64,000 nt of DNA from Cordilura impudica. Lineage: Eukaryota; Arthropoda; Insecta; Diptera; Scathophagidae. Location of the stretch: the NCBI GenBank assembly GCA_963682025.1, contig OY821519.1:71810525-71874524 (forward strand), written 5' to 3'. Of the stretch, positions 34,260 through 46,567 are shown one piece after another (position 1 is the stretch's first letter; each line of letters opens with the position of its first letter). Position numbers and translations under genes: made by a program. The notes beneath the pieces were generated by a model, which worked only from the letters and a program-made list of their open reading frames with translations, had not been told where the DNA came from and did not search any database.

Positions 34260-36625
34260 TAGGGTGGCCCTTAATAAAAAAAGTGTTCAAACTGTCGGTC
34301 ACACCCCTCAGAAATATGCGAATAGCAAAAAGACTGAGAAATACAAAGTTTTGGGCCAATTAAAAAACGTTTAGTCGTGGCGCAAAGCGATTGAAAATTT
34401 CAAGTGTGTTTATATGGGGAAAATATGACTTTTTTCAGATTTTACGAAAATTTCGTTCTATAGTTTAATTTTACCGACAAGCTGTTATATAATTCGGGAT
34501 CAGTATTAAATTATCCTTTCAAAACGCTATAAAACTTCAAAATCGAATAAAACCTCGCCAAGAAATACAAATGCCCCAGACCACTTTTGTGCCAAAAAAA
34601 ACTAGGAAAAAACTATTTTTTTCAACTTTGAGAAATTGATTAAAGCCATCATTCTTTTTTTGTCTCTATACTTATAAGTACTCAGATATGAAGTATTGTT
34701 TTATTATGACGTTGCTAACCTATTGCGCATTGAGACCGAAAATTGGAAATGTTTTTGATAAAATTTTTAAAACTCCTTTTTCAAGTTTGAAAAAATTTTC
34801 TTAAACAAAATTTAAAAAAATTAATAAATTACTTTAAGGTTTCATTAAATACATGTTGCAGATTAACTGTGTAAATTTTTAAGTAAATCCCTCTGCCAGA
34901 ATTTTTTTGACAAGGATTTTATTTTTGCGGATTTCGAGAAAAATTGGATTTTTGTAAATTATTCTCTAAATGTACTCTTTCTAAATACTTTTTATCAAAA
35001 ATTCATCACTTTTCTACTTTTAAATGTTATATTTTATCTTAATAGCCTAGGATTTCGGAAAAAAATAATATGACTCCATTAACCCTTTTGGAATTGGGGT
35101 CATATATGACCCCAAACTAATAAAGACAATTTATTCAAAAAATTCAAATATTTTGTAAGTGCTGTCCAATTTTTAGATGCGACGCTTAAAATATAATAAC
35201 CAAATGTGTAGAAGTTTCGTTTCAAAAATGTTGGATAAATCCGAGAACGTTAACCCATTATTTGCCAAGGCCAGCTTTGGATTTTAAGATATTTTTAAAT
35301 AAAAATTACCGAAAACGAGTTTTTCTACTATTACTTTATTATATAAAGTAATTTTATAACAAAATTGGTTAAAAGTTGTTTTAATATATATTCGCGAGCA
35401 ATAAGCAGACAATTGCACCAGAGATATATCACAATGGATAATTTTGATCTCAGGAGCACTGAAGGGTTAAATAAAAAAAAAATTAACCGAATTATATTTC
35501 TTAAATTCTACATAGTGGTTTCTTCGAGTGTAATAGAAAAACTCGTTTTCGGTAATTTTTATTTAAAAATATCTTAAAATCCAAATCTGGCCTTGGCAAA
35601 TAATGGGTTAACGTTCTTGGATTTATCCAAAATTTTTGGAACGAAACTTCTACACATTTGGTTATTATATTTTAAGCGTTGCATCTAAAAGTTGGACAGC
35701 ACTTACAAAATATTTGACTTTTTTGAATAAATTGTCTTTTATTAGCTTGGGGTCATATGTGACCCCAATTCCAAAAGGGTTAATGGAGTCATATTATTTT
35801 TTTCCGCAACCCTAGGCTATTAAGATAAAATATAACATTTAAAAGTAGAAAAGTGATGAATTTTTGATACAAAGTATTTAGAAAGAGTACATTTACAGAA
35901 TATTTCACAAAAATCCAAGTTTTCTCGAAATCCGCAAAAATAAAATCCTTGTCAAAAAAATTCTGGTACAGGGCTTTACTTAAAAATTCACACAGTTAAT
36001 CTGCAACATGTATTTAATAAAACCTTAAAGTAATATATTAATTTTTTTAAATTTTGTTTAAGAAATTTTTTCAAACTTGAAAAAGGAGTTTTAAAAATTT
36101 TATCAAAAATATTTCCAATTTTCGGTCTCAATGCGCAATAGGTTAGCAACGTCGTAATAAAACAATACTTCATATGTGAGTACTTATAAGTATAGAGACA
36201 AAAAAGAATGATGGCTTTAATCAATTTCTCAAAGTTGAAAAAAATGCCATCAAATTTCATGACCTAGTTTTTTTTGGCACAAAAGTGGTCTGGGGCATTT
36301 GCTATTTCTTGGCGAGGTTTTATTCGATTTTAAAGTTTTATAGCCTTTTGAAAGGATAATTTAATACTGATTCCGAATTATATAACAGCTTGTCGGTAAA
36401 ATTAAACTAAAGAACGAAATTTTCGTAAAATCTGAAAAAAAAAGTCATATTTTCTCCATATAAACACACTTGAAATTTTCAATCGCTTTGCGCCACGACT
36501 AAACGTTTTTTGATTGGCCCAAAACTTTGTATTTCTCAGTTTTTTTGCTATTCGCATATTTCTAGGGGGTGAGACCGACAGTTTGAACACTTATTTTTCC
36601 CTCCATGGAACGAAGGGCCACCCTA
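34260..36625. mobile_element. complete foldback transposon, TAGGGTGGCC ends, 8-bp duplication
   Basis: Starts TAGGGTGGCCCTT and ends GGGCCACCCTA, flanked by ATATTCAT at 34252-34259 and 36626-36633. The left arm 34260-35113 and right arm 35749-36625 are inverted copies of about 860 bp, each ending inward in a GGGGTCA-N4-TGACCCC hairpin (35096-35113 and 35749-35766). A spacer of about 635 bp separates them. An 8-bp duplication fits hAT- or P-type transposition. No protein is encoded. The ends resemble those of the larger element at 41867-47781 (TAAGGTGGCCCTT), which may have supplied transposase to this family. Confidence 0.88.
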
Positions 36626-36775
36626 ATATTCATATTTGCGTTTGATTAAAAGTTTACAGGGACCGGACCGGCATCTCAAAATTGACTCGGAAAGTGATTC
36701 TGTGTCGATCGGTATAATAAAATGTGGGTCTGGGTCAGTTACTCTTGGTAGTTACAAACATCAGCATAAGATAAG
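36626..36775 (+). mobile_element. DINE/INE-like copy, middle part
   Basis: Continues the copy begun at 33881: ATATTCATATTTGCG, GGACCGGACCGG tract, GTCGATCGGTATAATAAAAT, up to ACAAACATCAGCATAAG, where the LOA element is inserted. Confidence 0.75.
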
Positions 36776-39700
36776 GAAGGCTAAACGCACTGCGACCAAT
36801 TTGATCTTTTGTGCAGCCCATGGTTGTCCTAAAGATTAAGGCTTCTTATGAAGCCAATTACCCTATTTGGCATTAGTTTCCATATGTCCCGGGGGGATAC
36901 AATGTATCCTCCAAGTGCAAGGATTCTCTTACCACTTAGTCTTGGACATTCACAGAGAATATGTTCTGCTGTTTCCACCTCCTGCTCGCAGAACCTACAT
37001 GTGTCTATAGCAGATTGTCCTTTCATTCGTAGATGATATCTAAGATTGCAGTGTCCTGTAAAGAATCCCGTTAAGGTCCTTAAGTCCTTTTTATCAAGGG
37101 CAAGTAGTCTTTCCGATTGAACACTGGATGGAATTATGAATCTCTTGGCCTGCCGTTGACCTGGACTTTTGTCCCAGTGTTCGGCAATTTGTGATTTTCT
37201 CCACTCCCTCATTTTTTCCTTTGTGTATCCCATTGGAACACCACAGAAAGGTTCGGGACCGATGAAAGGACGACGGGCCCCTCGATTGGCTAGGCAATCG
37301 GCCCTTTCGTTCCCTGCATGTCCTTCATGTCCCGGAATCCAGCATAGAGTTAATTTGTTGCATCTACCTAATTCGTTTAGCTTTTCGATGCACTCCCGCA
37401 CCAGTTTGGACGTCACTTTGTAGGCCATTATTGCCTTAAGTGCAGCCTGACTGTCGGATAGTATATAAATGAGTGCCCTTTTTGTCTTTCTTCTGAGACA
37501 TTCAGTCACGCATGTAAGAATAGCGAAGACCTCCGCTTGGAAAATGGATGGGTATTTACCCATGGATAAGGCACGTTGAAAGTTGGTACCAAATATGCCC
37601 GCGCCCGTGTCCCCATTTGTTTGTTTTGAGCCATCTGTGAACCACACATGAGAACCTTGCTCTGGTTCCCAGGTCCCACTGGTCCATGTGCTCCGTTCCA
37701 ATATCATGGTTTCAAATTCCCTGATGAATATATTTTTTGGTAACATTCTGTCCGTGACTCTCGCCACCGGGTCGTGGATGAAGAGCCTCGCGACTCTCAT
37801 GTGACCCTTTAGGTCACCGTCCTTCATGCTACCAAAATCCTGAAGTCGTACGGCACTCATGCACGCATCTTCAATGATCGAAATATGAAGTGGTGTAATG
37901 TTAAGCATGATGCCGATAGCATCTGTTGGGCACGTTCTGTTCGCCCCTGTGATACCAATACAGGCAATGCGGTACACCTTGTTCAGGATTGCTTTTGCTT
38001 TAGTTTGCTCAACCTTCGGCCACCATGCAAGGGCCGAGTAGGTAATTATTGGTTTCACAATAGTTTCAAACGACCAGTAGATCATGTGGGGCTTTAAGCC
38101 CCATGTTCTACCAAATAGCCTTTGACAGGCGTATAAAGCCCTGGTGGCCTTTTTGGTAATTTGATCTAAGTGGCCGTTCCATGTGAGGGATTTATCCAGG
38201 GTGACCCCAAGATATTTTACCTCGTCCGAGAACCCTATTTTCAAGCCATTCAGACTTGGTTCCATAAGGTTGCATCTTCTTCGTTTAGTGAAGGGTATCA
38301 GTATGGTTTTTGATGGGTTCATAGATAGCCCCTTTCTCTGACACCAATTGAGGGTATAATTCAGAGCCTGTTGCATACGTTCCGATATTGTCCTCTCGTC
38401 AAATCCGGAGACAGAGATAACAAGATCATCTGCGTAGCCCAAGGCCCTGAATCCTAACTCATTAAGTTCCTCCAGCAGCTCATCTATGACCAAGGTCCAA
38501 AGCAGTGGCGATAGAACGCCTCCCTGAGGACAGCCCCTAGTGGCACTTATGGTCCTAAATGTGCTGCCTATATTCAGTGTGATGACCCTAGAGTTGAGCA
38601 TCTCTAGCGTCCAGTTAATTATGATTGCAGAAATATCCTTTCTCAACATGGCCTCTTCAATTGCCCTATATGACGTATTATCGAAGGCGCCTTGTATATC
38701 AATGAAGGCACAGAGAGATATTTGTTTGGCATCGAATGCCTTTTCTATCATTGTGACAACATTATGGACAGCTGATCCTGTGGATTTACCCTGTTGGTAC
38801 GCAAACTGTAGTTCGTGAATAGGTTTGCGTGCCAGGTAAGTGTCCCTGATATGATGGTCCAGAACTTTTTCCATTGTTTTTAGGAAAAAAGAACTTAGAC
38901 TAATCGGTCTATACGATTTAGGTAACTGTTCAGATTTTCTGCCTACCTTGGGTATAAATACTACCTTTACTTCTCTCCATGTCGATGGCACAAAGCCATG
39001 TAGAAGACAAGATTTAAAAAGTCTAGTCAGTTGTGGGATGATGATATCCATCCCTTCCTGTAGTAGACATAGATATATACCGTCCGGCCCAGGCGATTTT
39101 AGTGGAGAGAAACCATTTATCGCCCATTTAACCCGGTTCTTCTGAAAAATGTTGTCCGCCAAACGTATGTTCCCTTTAGTCAGGGAGAGTATCCCGATGA
39201 CTGGTGGGGACCTGTTAATGGGGACACATCCTGGAAAGTGTGTTTCCAATAGAAGTTCACAGGTTTCTTCCGGAGATTCAGTGTATGAACCATTTGGTCT
39301 CTTTAAAGTACATAGACCATTTGTGTGATCCTGAGAGAGGGCCTTTTGAAGTCGCACAGCTTCCGGAAGGTCATTGATCTTCTCACAGTAGCTCTGCCAC
39401 GTGGTCCTTTTGGATTTGCGTAGTGTCTTGTTGTATTCAGTGAGGGCTATTTTATAGGCGTTCCAGTCACCATTAATTTTAGCCTTGTTGAATAATCTTC
39501 GAGCGTTACGTTTGAGCCCTTCTAGTCCATCATTCCACCATGGAACATCTCTTCTAGTCCTCTTGGTCTTTAGTGGACAGCTCTCTGTGTACGCTGATGA
39601 TATGTTTGATTGTAATTCAGATGCTTCATAATCAATTACCCTAGTGCTTTCTATTAGCCCTTCCGAATAATTAGCATTGTTACCTAAATGGTATCGAAAT

Positions 39701-40256
39701 TTATCCCAGTTAGTCTTTTTAGGATTACGATAGTGTTGATCAGTGTTCATAGAACTAACTATGTCAAAAACTATATGTTGATGATCTGACATAGAGAGTT
39801 CACTAGAAACATGCCAGTTTGAGATGGCGAAAGATAGATTAGAACTAGTCAAAGTAAGATCTAAAACCTCTGTTCTGATTGAGTTCCTAAATGTCGGTTC
39901 GTCACCCCTGTTTGCAATACTTAAATTATATTTACAGATAAATTCAAGAAGAGACTCACCACGTTTGTTAACATTACCACTTCCCCAGGTTGTATGATGG
40001 GCATTGGCATCGCAGCATATGATGCAGCTGAGGCTACGTGCCTGGCAATATTCCACGAGGGCCGTCACTTCTGTGGTGGGTGCTGTTTCCGCCTCGCCCG
40101 GTAAATAGGCAGAGGCCAGCACTACCTCATGTTCGCCAGCAAGAGAGGGCACTTCAGCCCGGATGGCGACCAAATCACCTGAGACGAATTCTGAAATTGG
40201 AAGAAAAGTTATACCACTTCTAATAATCAGGGCCGCTCTGGGTCTTGGGTCATAGA
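36776..40256 (-). mobile_element. 5'-truncated LOA-clade non-LTR retrotransposon
   Basis: Inserted in the 3' part of a DINE-like copy (tail at 40257-40300). Only the 3' portion from within the endonuclease domain onward is present. The 3' end has no obvious poly(A). The body is much less decayed than the surrounding repeats. Confidence 0.8.
36829..40256 (-). CDS. LOA-clade ORF2: endonuclease (partial), reverse transcriptase, RNase H
   Basis: About 1,140 uninterrupted codons on the minus strand. The frame is open into the truncation point at 40256, with no genuine ATG near the 5' side (codon 40171-40173 is TTG), so the start is missing. Order: APE-type endonuclease remainder (DPRPRAALIIRSG, CDANAHHTTWGS, SDHQHIVF); RT with SPGPDG, YRPISLSSFFLKTMEK, FIDIQGAFDN, GCPQGGVLSPLLW and the catalytic GYADDLVIS near 38430; thumb region WGLKPHMIYW; RNase H with WFTDGSKQTNGDTGAG near 37640, ILSDSQAALKA and WIPGHEGHAGNERAD; then a C-terminal CRFCEQ..H.LCECPRL zinc-binding segment near 37000. 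RNase H plus this RT style points to the LOA clade. All catalytic motifs appear intact. It would copy element RNA at a nicked target, but lacks its 5' end and ORF1. Confidence 0.9.
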
Positions 40257-40300
40257 GCCATTATACCTTGACCACATAGTGGTATAGGATATAAAAAGCA
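40257..40300 (+). mobile_element. DINE/INE-like copy, 3' tail
   Basis: CATTATACCTTGACCACATA followed by GTGGTATAGGATAT is the terminal hairpin of the copy started at 33881. It is separated from the rest by the LOA insertion. Confidence 0.8.
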
Positions 40301-41858
40301 TAATGTTGGATGAGTGGGGTTAACTGAGTAAAGGGGATGCTTTAAAGTTGGTTGAGTCGATACCAAATTGGCTTATAGAGGTCCTAGAGCGCAAAGGATA
40401 TCCTACATGTTACTAACTATAGCAATGTTTAATGTAAATTTTTTTTTTTTTTTAATTTTAGTTTTAGGTTTTTTATTACATTAAATTTAGGGCAATAAAC
40501 CTTAAATAAATTTAAAAAATAAGTCAGGTTAGTTAACTAACAGTTTTAATTTTAGGTGTACAGGCACTTTTTTTTAGCAAACAGGAATTTGTGAGTCCTG
40601 TTTAAAGAAATATTTCAAATCGCTTCGTCTTATTTACTAAAGTCTTATTTATACAACGAAATATATACTGTGATAAAACCAAGCAGTACAAAAAGTTCTA
40701 GAATATATCATAATTAATGTATTGATTTTAAGAAAACGATCAGAACTAGGTGTGGGAAATACTTACCAATAGTCATCAAAACACCCACAGTTTTTGAAGA
40801 AATAATTACCAGATATGTTAATTTTCATACGAATACTTTCTCAAAGCATGAATTCTATTATATCGATTTATATTTTGTTGTTGCTTTCTTATTTAAAAAT
40901 GCATTTGATATGACTGGCATCCGTTTAAGGAGCGCCACATTAATGTCTTCATAGCTTTTACAAAATAAATATTATATCCCAATGATATGAATGACATAGT
41001 TTGATATGTGGGTAAAAGTCAAACACAGTTTTTCGTATAAGCTTTATTTTTTTAAATATCTTCCTTGCTTTAATATCAAATAAATCAATTTTTAACTATT
41101 TATTTAGTATATAATATTTTTGTTGGAATTTTCTTAAATTTTTTGATTTCTGCAATTTTATCATATTTGTTTCAAAGAAACCATTGTCATATAAAAACCC
41201 CGCAAAATTTTATGTGTTAGGGAATAAAATGAAAACAGATGCATGTTCGTGCATATCATACACTTAGTATAAACGAAAACTTCTGTAGTGAGCGAAATAA
41301 TTTGAATGTACAGAGAATTAAAAAAAAAAACTTTTCTTAAAAAAGTTCTAGTATTAACGGAAATATTTTTTATGAAAAAGAGGATATTATTATTCTGGAA
41401 TAAAAATAAAAATCAAATAAGTTCAAATATACTAAACGAAATAGTTTTTTCTTGCCACCATTATAACGTTTCTTAGCGTTAATGAAACAAGATATTAGAC
41501 AACGATTACGTACATTTTCGTTTGTTCTTATTCAAGTCACTATTTGAGTTATTTTATTGTGTTAACTTGCTCTCCAACTTTCATTTTAATTTCGAAAGTT
41601 AATCCATCAATGGTTTTATATTGGGTTGAGGTCTGGAATAAAAGCTGGCCGTGTCATAACATGGACAGCAACTTTATCCTGTAGCAAACTACAATTCAAA
41701 TGGATACATCACTTTCATACATTGATGTTATTTCGTTCTGTGAAGTATTTTTTTCAGTTTCCCACAATTTTTTCCATAGTCAGTATAATAAATTTTAAAA
41801 TATGACACGTTAGTCTTATGTCAATACATTTTAATATAATCTGAAAATTTCAATTAGT
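40301..41858. other. no gene seen
   Basis: AT-rich sequence with homopolymer runs. No ORF, motif or repeat relationship was recognised. Confidence 0.4.
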
Positions 41859-41866
41859 ATACTTAA

Positions 41867-42378
41867 TAAGGTGGCCCTTCAATGTATGGGCAAATTTAAA
41901 ACTCATCTGTTTCAAACACGCAGGTCATTTTTGTGTGAGGTTAGGAGAAAAAAAATTTTGACAAAAATTTTGGCTCGATCGGTTGAAAATTCGCGTGCCG
42001 CACGAGGGTTAAAATTCGTGAGAACGAGCAAAATTTATAAAAAAAAGCTCATAACTACTCAGAGGTTACACCTATGGAGGTAAAAAGTATGAGCAACCCC
42101 CATTATTTTTCTATCCCCAATATTTCTCTAGAACAAACTTACCCTCTATCTCCAACTCTTAAGGGATTCCCATACAAAAAAAAAAAAAAAAAATTGCACG
42201 AAAATGTATCAAAATAGAAAAACAAAATATATGAGCATTTCAACGAGAATTATTTCTATGGTCTCCGATTTTGATAAAATTTGCTGAGTAAGGTTGGAAT
42301 CGAACGCATATTTCCAAAACATTTTTTATTTATTTTTTTTTTTTTTTTTGAAAACTGTGGCAACCCCGAAGCTTTGAA
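41867..42378. repeat. left inverted arm of the 41.9-47.8 kb transposon
   Basis: Reverse complement of 47307-47781 with about 90% similarity by eye. Marker phrases are TCGATCGGTTGAAAATTCGC, GTGCCGCACGAGGGTTAAA and GGCAACCCCGAAGCTTTGAA. A further internal inverted piece (42505-42590) repeats 42230-42330. Confidence 0.9.
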
Positions 42379-43404
42379 ATATTGTAGAATTAGTTGTTAG
42401 GACATAATTCAGAAGGCAATAACTTTAGCTGTGAAAGAGATATTTAAAAAATTCTTTTTGCCTAAAAATAGTGAGAGTTTTGGGGTTCTGATATTTTATA
42501 ATATTAAAAAAAATCTGTGAAATATGCGTTCGATTCCAAACATACTCACCAAATGTTATCAAAATCGGAGGCCATTGAAGTAAAATGGAAATGTTCATAT
42601 ATAATTATTGCAATGAAATAAAATGATTTATTGATGCTGTTAATACGTTTATTTATGTATAACATAATTATTAATGCTTTAAATTAAATTACTTTGCCAT
42701 AACTCGGATATTTTTTGCGATAATCACTGACAACTTGAATTAAATATTGCTTCTCCTCTTCGTTTCTGCACAATATTTTATTGTAGTCCTCCATCATTTT
42801 CACACCTCTCTCGATTGTGTCGTTTACAACGTGAATTTTGTCAACAATTTTCATTGCTTGCTGATAATCTTCACGCTGTGTACACGTTTTCGGCGGATAT
42901 CATAAAAATTCATGCGACAAGTTGAAACGTTGGAAAAAGTTTTTAGTTTTTGAGGTTACTTCTGCAAATTTAACCACAATTTTTTTCTTACTACGGATAG
43001 GGCTTTCAACATCTTCAGAGCCATCAGAGGTACCACAATCATCATCTTCTTCTCCAGTTCCTTCATCAGTATGTTTTTGTAGTTGGACTTCCCTTTCTTT
43101 TATTTCAAGGCTTTCTTCTCCATCCTCTATGTACATAATAGCCAACATTTTTCGTTTTATGTCACACAAAATATCTAAATCAAAGAAGGCTAGAGCTATA
43201 GCATCCTCCGCTAGATACCACAAATGTCTGATAAACTTTGTTACCATTATTTTCGACAATTTCTCATCTAAGTCTGCATATGAGTGAAGAGCTTTCAAAA
43301 ATTTCAAGTCCTGATTCGGCTCTTTGACAGCTTCAGTACAGTTACACCAGACTTTTACGTACAAACGAACAATAAATATACAGACATCTCGAATTCCATC
43401 CAAT

Positions 43405-43418
43405 TGTGACTTTGACAG
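43405..43418. repeat. 14-bp target duplication, left copy
   Basis: TGTGACTTTGACAG is repeated exactly at 46032-46045. The two copies bracket the R1-clade retroelement, and the transposase frame is continuous when one copy and the insert are ignored. Confidence 0.92.
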
Positions 43419-46031
43419 GCAAGCTGAACGACTGGACAATCAACTCCAATGACGCCCTTCTTGGGAGATGTTCTAGGACAATCCTCGGAAGGGTTAAATG
43501 GTAGACGCGGGAGCTTACAGAAATGCGGAGGACCGTCCGGCAGCTCAGGAAGAAATTCCAGAGAGCCAGGCGGACCAATGCAGATGATGTACTACTGCGT
43601 GCGGCAAACTACGCGACACAGCTACGTGCCTATAAGGACCGTATCGTGAAGGTAAAGGAGGATGATTGGAGAAGATACGTAAGGGACAACAAAGACGACC
43701 CATGGGGAGGAGTCTACAAGCTCTGTAGAGGAAGGAGCCAGCGGACCGATGTGTGTGGCCTTCGTGTTGGTAATGAAATATTGCCATCATGGGGGGCATG
43801 CATACGCGTTCTGCTGGGCGAGTTCTTTCCAAGGGCTGAGGGTCCTATCCATCTTCCTTTTCAGGGGGTGGATACCCCTCCACCCTTGGACAGTACTGAG
43901 TTAGAAATGAGCATTTGTCAGGCACGAAGTAGAAATTCACCAGGTATGGACGGAGTGACCGGAGAGATGTGTAAAAGCATCTGGAAGGCCATTCCTGAGT
44001 ACCTGGTGGCTCACGTCGTTGTTTTGCTGAAGTCACCCGATAGGATCAGGAGCAATCCTCGTTCCTATAGGGGCATCAGTCTGCTTCCGGTGCTTGGAAA
44101 AGTACTGGAAAGGATTGTGGTGAAAAGCCTTCAGGTGAGGATCGGCCAGGACACATGTGAGTGGAAATTTGGCTTCAAAGGTGGTAGGAGTGTAGAGGAC
44201 GCCTGGTGGCACGTTAAGACAAGTGTGGGCAGGGCAGAGGCAGGATATGTCCTTGGAATCTTTATTGATTTCAAGGGTGCGTTCGACTTCCTGTTATGGA
44301 AAGGCGTTCTAACGAGGCTACGCGATGTCGGCTGCCAAGAGTTGGAGCTTTGGAAAAGCTACTTCTCTGGCAGGCGGGCTTGCGTCGCTGGAGTGAACGA
44401 GTCCGTGTACATTGAGGTAGTCAGAGGTTGTCCGCAGGGATCCATTTGTGGACCATTTATTTGGAATCTAATGATGGATCCTCTCTTGCTGAGGCTGATG
44501 GTTGCATACAATGTGTGCGCATATGCGGATGACTTGCTCGTCCTTATCGAAGGCCAGTCTCGTGCTGAGCTGGAGAGAGAGTAGACAAGTAGGTGTAGAA
44601 GTAGCAATGGATAAGACTGTGATGATGTTGCTTAAGGGCAAGTTATCGCTAAATCGACCTCCAACTGTTAGGGCCAATGGCGTTAGCCTTAAGTATGCGA
44701 CTGAGGTCAAATACTTGGGGATAACCATGCGTGAGCGTATGAACTTCTTGGTTCATCTCGAGCGGGTGAGGGAGAAATTGACTGGCGTGGTGGCATGTGT
44801 CCGGCGCATTCTTAGGAATGACTGGGGCCTTAGCAGGCGTTCCATGCAGACCATTTACCGCGGATTATTTGTTGCTTGCGCAACATGTGGTTCGTCGGTG
44901 TGGTCCAGCGTGTTCACGACTGCCAGAGGAAAGCTGAAAATCATGTCATGTCAAAGGGTTGTCTTACTCGCTTGTGTGCCATGTTGCCGTACGGTCTCCA
45001 CGGAGGCCTTACAGGTGTTGGTAGGTGTAGCCCCTCTTGACTTGGAGGTGATGCGTAATAGTATCGCCTACAGGATCAGGAGAGGACAGCCATTGTTGCA
45101 GGATGACTGGTTGACTAACGACGACATTAGCAGGAAGAGCTGGACGGAGTGCAAGACACTCCTAAATGAGTGTGTTGTCTCCAGATGGCAGAATAGGTGG
45201 GACAGTAGCGAGAAAGGACGAGTTACATATGCCTTCATTCGCGATGAGTATGGGCTTTTTGCTTACGGGCCACGGGTCGTTTAATGCATTTTTGTATAAA
45301 AGAGCCTTGGCTAATACGCTCGAGTGTGCTGTGGACCTTTTACCGAGGACTGGTTTCATATTTTGTGCATATGTGCTTGTGAGTGATGAGAGAATGAGTC
45401 GTATGAATGGGTATGCATGTGAAGTCTTCAGAAGAAGACGTTTAAGAAAGGTTTGATCGCATGCGCATGTTTACATCCACAGGATGTAGGCATGCGTGTG
45501 TAGTCAAGACCATCTAGAGGGACTTAGTTGTGTACCTACACACTCACCCACAGGGTGGATGTTTGGGTGTGGGACTGAGTCCTTCGATGGCCACCAGTCC
45601 ATAGCTGTTTGGAGCTAAACTGGTAGTAGCTTTGCTACGAAGTCTGACCGGAGGCTATATATTTATATATATATCTGGTACCACGGGAAGTCATATGCCC
45701 CTGGAATTTTCGATTCCAGCTGACTTGCGGGTACGGCCCCTTGAGGAGTATCGTGGTGGCTGCGGTTTATACCCAAATCGCGGGGAGAGCATAGCTCGAT
45801 ATGGAGTTGCATTCAACCGGGTGCTGTGACCCTAGAGCAGTAGAGGTGTGTAAGGTAGGCCTCGACTCCGCACCAAGGAGTGGGATTTGTTGCCCAAATC
45901 TCGAAGTTGGTACCTGAGTGTAGTTTTTCTGCACAAGGGGGCGGTGGTCGGCGCATATTCCGATCCAGTGTTCAGAGCACCGTGAGGTTATGTCAACGAG
46001 ACAGGTACTCACGTAAAACACAAGAGACTTC
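43419..46031 (+). mobile_element. 5'-truncated R1-clade non-LTR retrotransposon
   Basis: Bounded by a perfect 14-bp target duplication. It contains the RT and C-terminal coding parts but no endonuclease, then about 570 bp of 3' untranslated sequence ending ACACAAGAGACTTC without poly(A). R1 elements are known for 14-bp duplications at the 28S gene; here the target is a transposon gene, not rDNA. Confidence 0.85.
43490..45456 (+). pseudogene. R1-clade reverse transcriptase ORF2, frameshifted
   Basis: The 43523-44584 frame opens with MRRTVRQLRKKFQRARRTN, preceded in frame by TAG where a Trp codon is expected (tgg TAG acg). RT blocks follow: NSPGMDGVTGEM, YRGISLLPVLGKVLERIVV, FGFKGGRSVEDAWWHVK, FIDFKGAFDFLLW, RGCPQGSICGPFIWNLMMD and catalytic CAYADDLLVLIEG. 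A deletion and frameshift follow SRAELER. The second frame (to 45284) continues GVEVAMDKTVMMLLKGKL, VKYLGITM and NDWGLSRRSMQTIYRGLF. A third frame (45230-45456) carries FLLTGHGSFNAFLYKR and the C-terminal region. The catalytic RT motif is intact, but the gene is broken at least twice and lacks the endonuclease. Confidence 0.88.
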
Positions 46032-46500
46032 TGTGACTTTGACAGTTTAAATTGGTCTTTGAACATAAATATTTACAACGAGTAGATTGCCTTGGACATC
46101 CATCGTGTGTGGTGAATGGGTATGAGTTGTTTCAACTTATATGCGCCCAAATCACCGCCAAGGAATATAACAACCAATTCCAATAGTTCTTTATAGTCGT
46201 TGCGACGTTGTCTTTTCTGTAGTTGGGCCTCTCTCTAATAACTGTTCACCAGTATTTGACGTTGTCGTGTCAAAAGACATTGCTTGAACTTGATTCGAAA
46301 TCTTCCATTCTACCAGTAGGTGCTGAACAGCCGCTGCAATGTTTTTACCTTTTCCACAATCTAGTTTTGGAACGCCTAATATTTGTTCCATTTCTCCATT
46401 AGTAACAATAACTGGAAGGCGACAAATCTTGTTCTCTCCTGTAATGTCTTCCAGTATTTTGCTTTCCCAATGCACTACAAAAAAATGCTACTTCCTTTAA

Positions 46501-46567
46501 CTGTAATGAAAAAATGTTTATATTAATATTGAAAATAAATAGGTATGAGAAGAGTAATATTACATAC
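46501..46567 (-). other. 67-bp intron in the transposase
   Basis: Minus-strand donor GTATGTAATATT and acceptor TTTTTTCATTACAG. The size and motifs are typical of small dipteran introns. Flanking exons carry RSSIQRYRNANRQK upstream and the HWESK block downstream. Confidence 0.65.

Noticed and set aside
35365..35577. 70-codon ORF, similar to one at 19700
   Set aside because: It lies in the foldback spacer and the other copy has an early stop (after MDYFDLRSSEGLNK); conservation follows repeat identity.
43419..46031. 28S rRNA gene context for the R1-clade element
   Set aside because: Both flanks are transposase coding sequence; no rRNA sequence is present.
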